This document shows positions 35,725 to 47,100 of a DNA stretch of 64,000 nt, piece after piece. The notes below the pieces were generated by a model. That model had not been told where the DNA came from and did no database searches. It saw only the letters and a program-made list of their open reading frames with translations. The stretch is from Astrocystis sublimbata (Eukaryota > Ascomycota > Sordariomycetes > Xylariales > Xylariaceae), in contig JAJNNY010000038.1 of the NCBI GenBank assembly GCA_022453515.1, positions 186,001 to 250,000 of the forward strand, given 5' to 3'. The translations under genes were made by a program, and so were the position numbers. Each line of letters starts with the position of its first letter. Position 1 is the stretch's first letter.

Positions 35725-36739
35725 CCAGACAGTCACCCCCACTGCAGTCTACTCGTACCGCGAACAGCGATCGACGCTGCATCGAATGGTTCATCCAACG
35801 CGATTCGTCGCATCAGTAGCTGCACATACGCCTCGCCTTCCAACTGTTATTATGCATACATAGACGAGATAGGTACGTGTACCTAAACAAGGCTGCCATT
35901 GCTGATCAATTGGGAATATCATCATGAAACGTACGGGAGTGGCAAACACTCATATTGATACGCGGCTCAGAAGCCAATTAACATGCTCAACTAGCCTACC
36001 TAAGCTCGCCCAGCGTCCAGTTGTTTTGCGCAAGGCTGCCTACTGCTAGGGTAAAGGGGCACAGAGCTTTGCTACCTACTTACCTAGGTAGGTAGGCTCC
36101 CAGTCTCGCCAGTCAAGATATCTACTTCAACATTTGAACCAGATGCGATACGTGGTGTAAGGCGAGCAGCTCGGCAGTGTCTCTGGGTGAAGGAAATTAG
36201 CCTGGAGGTGCGTTCGTAGTAGGGACGATGCTACAGTCCTAGTCCTGTTTGGAAGGTTGGTTACATGGCAATCGCTGATGCTACCTCATGTGACCCTCTG
36301 CGCGATACGACAGGGGGGCGGGCAACTCAACCGTGGGGTTTGTTTACGTGCCTCCGAAAATAGGGTTTGGAATAACGCCATTTCGGTGGAGACCTCGGGT
36401 CGGAGTTTAACAGACTATACTGGAGGGCAGGAAATGCATAAAATCTTTACAAAAGCGTTAGATCTATATCTTGTTCGATTCCATGAAAACAATGGGAAAC
36501 CATAGGTATAGATTTACTTTTAACCATGTTTGTGGGAGCTTCTAGATAAGTAAGCAATAACTAAACAATAAACATGTGTTGTTCTACGTAGGATCGATTT
36601 ACATAATATACTTTATTTTAGAGGGCACTTTTACTAATTTCGCATTATAGGGTACGTACCTGAAACATGGAATTGGTTGAGGTTTGATCTACGAGCTCAT
36701 GAATGAAACCGTGACGTCGCAATTCTGATCAAGAGGTAG

Positions 36740-37950
36740 CTAATGTTGGTGATTTGCAGGCTTATCCTTTTGCATACAGTCGTACATGCTCACAGACACA
36801 TCATTGGTTCCCGTTGAACGAAACTGGAACCGATATAGCTTCTCCTGCCAAGGACAAATAAGCAGACTTTTATACCGATCATTCACAAAGTTCGGTCGGC
36901 TGCCCCCAAAGTCAATCGATCGCACCGCCTCTGTCATTCATGAGATCGATGCTGATGTTGGTGGCCTGAAATAGCTGGCACATATAGAACACCACAGCTC
37001 GGCCCAATCCCACCGCCTCTCCAACAGTTCGGCTTCCATTTTTACTTGTAATTTCCTCAATTTATCTCCACCAAACACCATTCGAATAGCTGGAAAATTC
37101 AAGACGGCGGCATTCCGCAACAACCTCATCCTTCCCTGGAATGAAGACCCACCACGAGGACGAAATTCCCTTCAGGTCTCTAAGAGAGCTTGACAGTGGA
37201 GGCCTCGGGATTGAGGACGAGGTCGTTGATACCCGAAGAAATAATAACCGCATCTACGTGCGGAAAACCCTCTTCCTCAGTAGGAGATTCTCCTAATACC
37301 ATATGACCTAATACGGATTAAATTAGAGCTAAGCAACATTATAAAGCTGCAACTTAGCCCATATGTCGTCAATGCCGTGATTCATTGTGAGATAGGGCTC
37401 GGAAATTTTTATATGGAGGAACTCCAGGGGCTGGAGAAAACGGTGCTCATTATGCAACCAGCGCCTAGCAACGACGACGGCGATCTGAAGCACTTCATGA
37501 GGGCGTATCGCAACCCATGCCCAAGCTCGGGTCGAGAACGGCACGTATTTGAAATCACGATTCCTTTGCGCTCGTTCTACACGCTTTCTGACGCTGTCTC
37601 TTTACATCCCACTCGAAGGGCATGATGCACCGCAATATCGAACCCAGGAACTGTCTTGTACAAACAAATATAACGTTCTCTTCACTGACTTTGACCTGGC
37701 ACACGTAATAGGCACGGCGCTTTCCGTTCATAGGCAGACCATGGTGACTTTACGCTGCGATAGGCGGCGCTGGAGGTGAAGGCGGAGTTCCATTTGAGGG
37801 ATGGCAAGTCAGACGTACTTTCCCTAGGCTGCAGCCTCGTTGGGGGGACGGCGGCTCTCCTCCAGGGGAGAAACAAGGCGATACTAGAGGTCGGCTCACG
37901 CTCCTGCTGATGCATTTGCTCAGGCCCAGCGGCTTTTGTCACGACCATGA
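36740..37950 (-). pseudogene. Possible decayed protein-coding gene
   Basis: Several neighbouring minus-strand frames have protein-like composition but are separated by stop codons and frame changes. They include an IDFGGSRPNFVNDRYKS stretch (within 36740-36937), a LERRWDWAELW stretch (within 36938-37129), DAVIISSGINDLVLNPE (around 37190-37260) and LEFLHIKISEPYLT (within 37329-37544). The DNA is AT-richer than neighbouring exons. No single splice pattern restores an open frame by eye. The parental family is not identified. This may be chance, so confidence is low. Confidence 0.2.
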
Positions 37951-38443
37951 TCCTATTAGCTCACGCAGAGGAAGAAGCATGCAGGTTATTGCCGGTGTAT
38001 CTACAAGTCTCACTACCCAACCACTCGTTTTTAGTTCTTAGATGTCAATTCAGTTGGCGAGTCAACTCCATCATTACGCTTCTACAAAAAGGCCTAATAG
38101 CTCCGAGGCAATAGCTCGTTGGTTAGTCTTTATAGTAGAATTCTCATCGCATGAAATGACGGCAGGTTTCACTCGGCTTTAGCCGCACTTCATTCACAAT
38201 CATATCCAAGTTTGGCCTGTGTGAAAGCCCTACATCGCTAAGATTTTCGTCCGGGCACATAGCACAGCTCTTGATTTCGAAGTTTCTGAATTCTCGATGC
38301 TAAACAACTACGTAGGAACGGGTTGTTGCTATTCGCCGCAGGTTTGTTGGTTCCATATTATCCGGGATCATACGTTTCGAGAGAAAGTTCCTCTATCCGG
38401 ACTTATAGCCCCTTAAACTTATGATGCCACCCTTCCTCAACCC

Positions 38444-39691
38444 CTATTCGACCATGTCTAACGGCGATGACAGGTCTGCCCAAAAAACCAGCCTACCTGG
38501 ATACCTATGTTTTCCAGCCTTCTTCAATGCTTCGATTCGGCTTCGGCACCACGTTGCGAACCCGGCACCTGCGAATGACGACCAGCGATGACTTTGTAAA
38601 GACCGAGATGTCCGAACGTATTCTTTTCTCATATTGAGAGCGTCTCCAAACCATTGTACAAAGAATCCTTGCGTTGCATCGACCCAACCGAATGGTGGTA
38701 GATCAATGTTGTCCCCACGGAATTCAATGGTGATCTGGTGGTCGCCGATGGGATCCTCCAATGTGAGACATTGGGCGATCTGCCATTCAGGACAAAAGCA
38801 AAAAGGTGTATGCTGCTTGATCATACGATCGAATTGGCTAAGAAGCCTATACGCATTCTGATCTCTGTGGAAGCTGTCGATTCGGGCCAACCGTTCGTCT
38901 TGCTGAGTGCTTTTCAAGTGGTAAAGTAAGCAGTCTGTATGACTATATAATTCGGCATAGTCATAAAGGTCGATCTCCTCTGCTGTCCCTTTACTGGCCA
39001 TGTAGTCATTCTCAACCAAAAGTTTGACGAATTTGTCAACGTGGTCAATTTGCTGCAACTCCCAAGGCGCCCAGACCGAGAAAGGGCTTAAGTGTACGCC
39101 GAGAATGTCATTCCTGGTACCCTGTGTGGTGGCCATTTCTTGATTAACGAACGTGCCCCATGCCGGAGGCCAAGCGTTAAAAATAATTTGGCGACGATAA
39201 AGCGCCCTTATAATTCGGAGCTTTTCCACGTGCGAGTATGGGGACACTTCAATCTCATCTTTGCATAGTGTGGAGTTTTGTTCGTCAAGCAAACTACAAA
39301 CGAGATGCTCCATTTGATATAACGACCAGCACAGCTGAGTTAGTTCCTCCATGCTAGGCAGGGACATATTATCGAACATATTTTTGTATACGAGTGTCAT
39401 GGTATGAATATGGATCGCATGGAGTGCCTCGTCCCATTTCGTGGGTCCGGGATCAGAGATGCAGGGAAACTTGTAAAGGAGCCTGGCATCGACTAAGACA
39501 GTCCCGAGCTGATTCTGAAGGACCCGGTACAGGCAAAGTTCTTGCCTTCCTCTGAAATGTTGATATACGAAGCGAGCGGTGATAATGAAACAGTAAAGAC
39601 TGTGTACCGAATCCACCTGGGCTAGAATGCTATCAACAAGCTCTGGTGCAAGGTTCCCCAAGTAGCAGATTTCTCCCTTGTCGGTCACCAT
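38444..39691 (-). CDS. F-box protein, fungal lineage-specific type
   Basis: The F-box binds Skp1 and makes the protein a probable substrate adaptor of an SCF ubiquitin ligase. From the first in-frame ATG (39691, context gcagccATGg) the single exon gives 415 aa. The F-box lies at about residues 9-48: LGNLAPELVDSILAQVDSVH and then FIITARFVYQHFRGR. The remainder resembles the large, poorly characterised fungal F-box-like family, with PPAWGTFVNQE, APWELQQIDHVDKFVKLL and a terminal GWVDATQGFFVQWFGDAL segment. No LRR or WD40 substrate-binding repeats are visible. The same frame remains open for more than 100 codons upstream (to about 40010) and includes a CEKCNYVNIK stretch, but it has no ATG, so an upstream exon is possible though unsupported. 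The substrate is unknown. Confidence 0.8.
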   Translation of the reverse strand: MVTDKGEICYLGNLAPELVDSILAQVDSVHSLYCFIITARFVYQHFRGRQELCLYRVLQNQLGTVLVDARLLYKFPCISDPGPTKWDEALHAIHIHTMTLVYKNMFDNMSLPSMEELTQLCWSLYQMEHLVCSLLDEQNSTLCKDEIEVSPYSHVEKLRIIRALYRRQIIFNAWPPAWGTFVNQEMATTQGTRNDILGVHLSPFSVWAPWELQQIDHVDKFVKLLVENDYMASKGTAEEIDLYDYAELYSHTDCLLYHLKSTQQDERLARIDSFHRDQNAYRLLSQFDRMIKQHTPFCFCPEWQIAQCLTLEDPIGDHQITIEFRGDNIDLPPFGWVDATQGFFVQWFGDALNMRKEYVRTSRSLQSHRWSSFAGAGFATWCRSRIEALKKAGKHRYPGRLVFWADLSSPLDMVE

Positions 39692-42600
39692 GGCTGCTTT
39701 GCGACTCGCGATCGAGAGCTGGTCTGCGCTTGATACACCTGGTAAGCTGGCTTGGACGTAACAGGTCTCCGGCAGTGCTAGGTTAAGTAGCTGGGCTCGA
39801 TCCAGCTCAGAGTACCACACCGTTAAGAGTGTTTCGAGGGAGACTGGATAAAGTAGAAATGAATAATGGCCAGACCGGGGCGAGAGTGACGTGAGATCTC
39901 GTTGGTGCACATCGGACGTGCGAGTATATCTTTTGATGTTGACATAATTGCATTTCTCACAAATTTCGACGGCTCCTTCTTCAACTTCCACTTTATACGG
40001 TTTCCTACAGGTGGGTTGGCTTGTCTTGTCGAGAGTGAAGCGTGCCTACCTGTCTGTGATCCCGAAAATTGGCATTCACATTGAGCAAGTACCCAGGCTG
40101 AAACCTGTACTGAGCCATTGATTCGTGCGACTATGGCAGGCTTGGGCGAGGAGTAAAATTCGAATATGGCCCTCACAGTTTCCGTACTTGTTGTCGTCCT
40201 GGGCAATTGCCCAGTATCATTTATTACCAGCTGAAAGAGCCGATAGACGCTGGACGTATATTCTGGCAAGAGAACCAGCAATAACAGTCGGAAATAAACG
40301 GATTACGCAACATATATTGACTGACTGCCTTTAAGCAAAGTGTATGTCGTATCCTTGGAAGCACCGATACCACCAACAGTGAACTTACCAAAGCAACGGG
40401 CTACCTATGTACCTAGGTAGGTAGGTATGCATGTAGGTAGTATTCACTTCGAGTCGTATCCCCCCTCCCGCTTACAAGGTGGTGTCAGTGTCCTACGGCT
40501 GAGCTGAATTGCTGGCCAGAGCGGCATATACTACTCTCTGACGTCGCTTCTACATGAATCCCATATACAATTTGCAATGACGGGTTATTAGTGAGATTGG
40601 ATTACAGCCATAGTAACTGTGATACCGGATCAGCCCTGTGATTGATTGTAAGGGGCTCTGACGTAGTACGAGAAGGTACTTGAGCTCACTATATAGTATT
40701 ACGACTACCACAGACGACATAGTTAAAAAATGGAATAGAGCCTAAATAATAAAGTCATTAATCACATGCTATGTCGGAAGTCTTCTCCATTAGCCCGTGA
40801 CAATGGTCCGGAACACTTCCCCGACTCAAACGAGTCCGCGTTCAATGCATAGCATTTACCTGACAGGGGAAGCTGCCGTTCGAGTGCTCGTCGGAGGTAC
40901 AGACATAGCTATAAAATGGCTTGAGGCCATTTCGTGCACGAACCAGGGGTCGCGACCCTTCTGCGCTATATAAAGAAGCAGAAATTACTTCAAAATACCT
41001 ATATGTATCAGGAAAATTGAAAGATACACATCAAAGACTTAAGCGTAATGGGTTCTACGATGATATTGTCTCGAATTTGGACCAGGCAATTCGGTCCCGT
41101 TGTGTTACCTGCCCGTAAGCGGGAGGAATCAAACAATATCACAATTAGACTTTTGCATGATATCATAGCAGGTTTACTTGAAAATGTCCTCGATGCTAGG
41201 ATTGTCCTCCAATGACGTAAACCCGGAGACCCTGGCTCTTCAATGACGACCATAATTGAACTGTGCCACGCACACCTAACAATGGCCTAACATGGGTCTA
41301 AGCACATTGCCTTTCGGTCGTGCATCTCGCAACACCTGGGCACTTGATGATATAAAACTACGTATTAATCCTGTTGTTGCGCAACGATACGTTCCTCTCT
41401 TCCCAAGAAACCTCTGCAACTCATTCACAATGAGAGAGGAAACGACTGATAATAAGCGATGGCTCAATTGAAGCCTGGAAGCAGGGCTTGATCTAAACAG
41501 GGTAGACGAGCATGTCTAACTGACGCAAGCCTATGTTCCCCTAAATAAAAAATCATAATGATAAGAAAAGTGTACTTGACTTTCCTACTGTCACGGATCA
41601 CTCGCATATCTCCATGTATAACAGGTGCAGATCACCATGAATGCCCAACTTCCTTCCAATTTGGCATCTCCTAATTGTGCCACATACAGATAATCGTTGA
41701 TCAGCTTGCTGCTGCTGATGCGTTGAAAGAAAACCTAAATACAACTTGTTGTGTAAATGCCTGTTGGCCCGAAAGTTCCTGACCGTTCGACTTTGGACGT
41801 CAAAATGCTACAATAGCAGATTACTATCCGTACCTCCGCATATCTACCTGTAGCTTGTGCTATGCGTTAGCTTAATTGTTTCTCTCTCTCTCTACTGCGG
41901 AGGTCAAGCTTTTTTTTTCAACGGCATCATTGAATCCAAGCTGGGAAATTACCGACCCAAGCTTCCAAAGTGAGGTTCAATTTAGGTTTTACATGTTGGT
42001 ACGCTTGCAGAACATGCACCTTGCATTGTCCAACTTGACTGCAACATTGCATACCAAGTAGATCCACACGTGGGATTGCCAAGGTCAGCTGTTTGCTTGA
42101 TAGATATAAGCCCAGGTAAGAACGCTTCCATTTACAGCTTGTGTTTCATGGACATAGACAACAACAGCGAGAACAGCTTGCCCAAAATTGAATGTGTGGT
42201 TGTATTTAGACACCACACTCACTTCTTGTTGTCTAGTAAAGTACCTGAGATAGGTACATGTATGTAATCACCATGACGGAGTGGACCAATCTAACTTATT
42301 TTTGGTACTGGTGGTTTACCTACATACAGGTAGGTAGTGTAGGAATGACAATGGCCGCAAGGGACCTCGGGATTCCATCTCATAGGGCTGGGTTAGCCTG
42401 TTTAGGGCGTTCCGATGTGATATAGAGAGCCTCGATACAGTATACCTAGCGGAAAGGATCGCAATTAGAGTTGGGCGACTACGCGACTACCTATACCTAC
42501 TTAGTACCTAGAGTAGGTATATATATATATTATTTCGTCCTCAAGCGCGTGTTTAGTCGCAAAAACGCAAGGATATGGCGGAGTTCATGTGCAGAGGCAG

Positions 42601-44134
42601 GTTCGCCGATCATGGCCCAAACAATATCCCCCGCAGCTTTTTTTCCTTTTCTAATTGGGTATGGCATTCTACCATCGAGACATCGTGAGTAGCTAGGATA
42701 ACTAGGTAAGTAAGTATGTATATATGCGATGACATGATTCGTAAAGCCATCGTGTTTTAGGTGCCTTTGGATGTTAAACATTCAGTGTTCTCGTTTGCAC
42801 CTCACTGATCACTGCAAGGGGCTAGATATATCAGCTGCTACACTGCATTGAAGGTAGGGCAGGCAGGTTGAACATTTACCAGTACCTACATGTAGGTAAG
42901 TAGGTAGAAGTACTGGGCAATGTGGGAACTGGCAGCGGCGGCAGGCATTTTGTTGCCTCTCAGGAAAACTCACATGCACCAACATGCACCATATCTGAAA
43001 CAGCAGATATCCATACTCGTACACCAGTTTCGTGTGCGTAAACGACCCAATTGATCGTGGACAGGCCATTCATTCATTCATTTCATCCATTCGCCGAACA
43101 TGCGAAAGGACGAGGCGATCCACACCCGTCTTGGCGCTCAGGTGGCTGGCGAGCGCTGACTTACTTACCTGTACTGGCGCTGCTAGCTAGCGCTGCTAGG
43201 CAGTTCGGCTCGGGGATGATAGCCTATTTGTGTACCAAGGTTCTTTAGGTGGTGCCTTAGGTACGGTATTATACGAAAGTCACCCCCTCCCCCCGAGGCC
43301 CCCCCGAGGCCCCCCCTCCGCGAGCCCCCATCCTCGCCCATCCACGCCCATCCACTTTCTCCATAGGTAATATCGGAAATTTCCAGGTCAGCATGCATTC
43401 CAAATTAACAACACAGACCTTTTTTTCAGCCCTCGGACCAGGCCAATCAAGAGAGAGGCACGCTCTCGATGGGCCATAATTCTGACGACTTTGGACTTAA
43501 AATAGGAAAATTGACCCGGTCAGGTACGCCAGGCCTGCAGTAGCACTCGACGCACTCGACGCACTCTGCTCCAGCATCTGCCCTACGCATCTTCAGGGTT
43601 GAGGGCAGGGTTTTGTTCCTGGTGGGTGGTCTGGGTGGATGCTTCGAAGCTTTCCAACTTGGACCTGCGCCGGTGCAGCGCCTGCTCGCTCTGCAATACG
43701 GATACTTCGTCGTGGTTCTGGCTGGCCATCGGACCATGGCGTGAGTCGAGAAAAGATGGGGGAAGTGCGAGAGCGAGAGCGAGAGAGACCTCACCCATCG
43801 AGTCCTTGGCGCACTGGACGCAACGAGCTCCTTCGTGTGCTTCGCTGCGGGTTAGTGTGCATAGATTAGTAAAGTCTCGCCAAGAACCCCTGCAGCACAT
43901 ACGGTAGGTATGATGAGAGAACAGTCAGTTGTCCCACGTCAGACGTAAGATCTGCAGCTGGTGCCATTTTCAGATGTGATCTTCATATCTCACCTGTGCA
44001 TTCTGCTCTCTTGATAAAGAAGGCTGTCTTCGCCGGCCGAACACTCTGTGCTGTGTGCTGTTGCCAACTCACGGCATCATTTGGGTGCAACACACAGTTC
44101 GCATCGTCGCGAGCAGTACACCACCACAACCACC
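39692..44134. other. Gene-poor region between the F-box and DUF2235-GTPase genes
   Basis: About 4.4 kb separate the divergently oriented F-box gene and DUF2235-GTPase gene. Nothing is clearly coding apart from a weak candidate small gene at 43583-43967. Between 40600 and 42300 the DNA is AT-rich. TACCTAGGTAGG motifs cluster at 40400-40442 and 42480-42520, a CT run lies at 41881-41891 and an AT dinucleotide run at about 42518-42530. A C/G-rich CCCCGAGGC tandem lies at about 43290-43317. Confidence 0.4.
43583..43967 (-). CDS. Candidate small spliced gene (uncertain)
   Basis: I do not recognise a family, and this model is tentative. An ATG at 43967 opens MAPAADLTSDVGQLTVLSSY (exon 43967-43903), followed by a well-formed 58-nt intron with a GTATGT donor at 43902 and CACTAACCCGCAG acceptor. 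The frame continues from 43844 to a stop at 43583 for 108 aa, containing EGARCVQCAKDSMG and a charged helical stretch LQSEQALHRRRSKLESFEA. A second GTGAGG donor after the SMG codons suggests another, unresolved intron. The candidate start is 168 bases from the divergent DUF2235-GTPase start, so the two would share a promoter. Transcript data would decide. Confidence 0.22.
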
Positions 44135-47100
44135 ATGGCCAACAACCCTGTGAAGCGCGTGGTCGTATGCGTGGATGGCACATGGTACGACCCGAACGGG
44201 CTGGTTGTTCGACGAGAAGGCAATAATAGTAACATCTATCGGATCTATTCGTCTGTGAAGGAGGGCACATTCGTCCAGGACAACAGGGCGGTGAAGCAGG
44301 TGGCGTACTACGAATCCGGTGTGGGACACGACAGGCAACCTCTCGACGACTTCAACGACAATATCACCACCACCCAGGAAGCCTACGATAACCAGATCAA
44401 TAGGATCTTTGCTGTACGACCTCATAACCGCTTCAAAAATGCAGCGCAATTGATACAGGGCACGGCCTATGCTGACTTATTATCAACAGTTCTGCTGCCA
44501 ACAGCTGAGCGAAGCTACCGACGAGCTGTGGTTGTACGGATTTAGTCGCGGCGCTTGTATGTACATCACCTTGTGACCCAGCACCCGACTCACCACCGCT
44601 GTCATCAATGTCAACGAGCAGATGTCAGTAACGCAAGCTAAATCTAACGTTTTTCATTCTTCTGTAGATGTCTTACGGGTCGTTGCAGACCTTTTCCACC
44701 AGCTCACCACGATCCAGACCTGGGACGAGCAGGAGTATCAGCACAAATTGAATCTGTTGCCGCCATTCCGCGACTCGCTGCATAAGTCACAGAGTGCTCA
44801 TAAGGTAAGCAATTGCAAATAGTCATGTGTGCTGTTCAGTGTAGTCATGCTAATAGCCTGATAGGTGTTCCGCTACATGTCAGTTAATGATTTATGATTT
44901 ATGACTCGTGATTTTACTTTCAGAGCATTTCGAGCAGCACTGGAATTCATAACGCTTACCCGGTTATCAGATCTGCCAAAACGTGGGCTCAGCAACCCGT
45001 GATTCATTTCGTCGGGCTTCTAGATTGTATCAAGGTTGGCCGCGAATCGTCAAGACCGCAACCTGCCCTACTGAGGTCAACACGGACACTTCGTCATGCT
45101 CTTGCCCTCAACGAGACTCGCAACTCGTTCCAGCCCTGCCTCTTCGGCCCACTACCAGCATTGTCTCCAGACTTGGTGCAGCGCTCAATAATAGAGGCAT
45201 GGTTCATGGGCTCACATGCTGACATAGGTGGTGGCTCACAAGAAGACGGTCTATCTCTCTATCCTTTACAATGGATGTTTCTAGAGAGCCGGATTCATGG
45301 TTTGATTTTCGAACCCTCGTGGGACAACCAAGCCCTTACGGAGGAGCCTTTGGGTCTCGTATTCCCGTTGGTCCCGGACCAGGACCCCTCGAAACCTCAT
45401 CAACCCCTGAAGCCATGGACCTTCCAGTACACCAATGGCATCGAAATCGAAATGGTCGACATAAGGTCGACCCATCGCCATGGAAATTTACAAGCAGGCA
45501 AGAAGAGGGTTCTGCAAAAGCGATATACGCGGAAGAAGAAAGATAACGAGGAGAATATTCATACTCTGAGTCAAGTGCCTACACGCACGCAATCCGAGCC
45601 ACCGCGCAAACCATCGTGGAAGGATCGCTTCCGACTTGGCAAAAAGTCAAGCAAGGCGTCATTGCGTTCAGTGGCATCTGCGCAATCAAGGAAAGAATCC
45701 GATCTGGATTCACTCATGGATGTCCCGTCTCTTAAGGACGAAATCGTCGAGGTCGGCCCCCGGGCACATGTTGTCCAGATTAACTCCGGGCCTGCGTTGC
45801 TCTCAATGTTCAGTGCGTCCCGTGAGGCATTCAATTTCCGAGGACTGGTTGGGTACTTAGACAATGGTAAGTCGTTCATCCCCTCTAGTTATATCGAACG
45901 ATCGTTACGGGATAATGCTGACTGCCCTGTCCGACCCTCAAGTTCCATCCGGTACTATAATACACCCATCGGTATACTTTGTTACCGACGTGTATGACCG
46001 TTTGGCATACTCAGGCGAGCTCAATCCATATCTCGAAGGCTTGAATGAATTCCGAAAGACTGCTTTCATAAAACACGAAGTTCGAGGGAATGTGTATATG
46101 GACCCGTGGCGAGCTACACTGGCTGACCTGGGAGGCCCGGAGCTTAAAAACTGCCGGGTCCTCGTGTGCGGTAGGGCAGGAGTTGGCAAATCTACGTTGA
46201 TCAACAAAGTTTTTGGTGCCGTAGTGGTAAGTGCATCAACGTTGCTTGGTAACGTCTTCCTCGGCAGAAGTTAACTGTGCAATATAGACACAAGAATCAT
46301 CTGGCGACCATGGTGTGCACGACGTGGATGAAGGTTTCGAGATGGATACATTGCCTGGACTCATCGTTCATGACTCAAGGGGGTTCCAGAGCGGCGCAAC
46401 AGAAGAGATCGAATTGTTAGAACGTTTTGTCAAGAAGCGAGCAAACGCAGCCAAGCCTGAAGACAGGCTCGACGCAATCTGGTCAGTACGATGATGACCT
46501 TTCAACATGAAGCAGTTGTGTCTAACTAGCGAAATAGGTTTTGCATCGATGTTCCATCGACTCGAGTTGTGCATGAAGCAGACCGGAAGATATTCGACGT
46601 CCTTGACAGGTATGCTAGAGCAGTACCGGTTGTCATCGTCCGAACCATGAAGGATCGATTTGTGAATGAGCACTACGGAGCGGCTCGGGAGCAACTCGAA
46701 GATGCTGGCGTTTTGGGCGAGGAACTCGACCGGCGCGCCCGTGCACAAGCTGAAGAAGAGTTCCTTCGAGTCAAGGAGGACGACATTCGCCAGCTCGAAC
46801 AAAAGCTTGGGTTAGAAAAGGACTTTGCTCCATTTGTCTATACATCTAAGAGTAAGTCCCATTATCATGACCCTGAGTTTTCATCTAACATGCTTTGCCC
46901 CTTGCTAAATCGTTCCCTGCAGGAGACAAGGATTCCATCAAAGAGCTTGTCAAACATACCATCATGATGGTACCTGACGACTCGGCTCGTGCCAATTTCG
47001 TAAGCGCGCAGATAGCGGACATCGACATGAAAATCTCGACGTCAATTGAGGAAAGCTTGCGACTTCTTAACTTCTCCAATTGGTCTGCCATCATGGGTTC

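Larger units (their letters stand above)
31653..38443. other. Gene-poor region, about 6.8 kb
   Basis: No intact gene is supported. The region contains a 24-base A run (35492-35515), a CGAGGCT repeat (34517-34542), CTGTCGAGC repeats near 34684-34706, TACCTAGG clusters (35636-35720, 36070-36095) and an AT-rich part from about 36400 to 38400. Minus-strand fragments at 36740-37950 look like a decayed gene and are listed separately. Confidence 0.4.

Noticed and set aside
36470..36485. GTTCGATTCC, resembling a tRNA T-loop
   Set aside because: No pairing acceptor stem, D-arm or anticodon arm could be built around it; no tRNA called.
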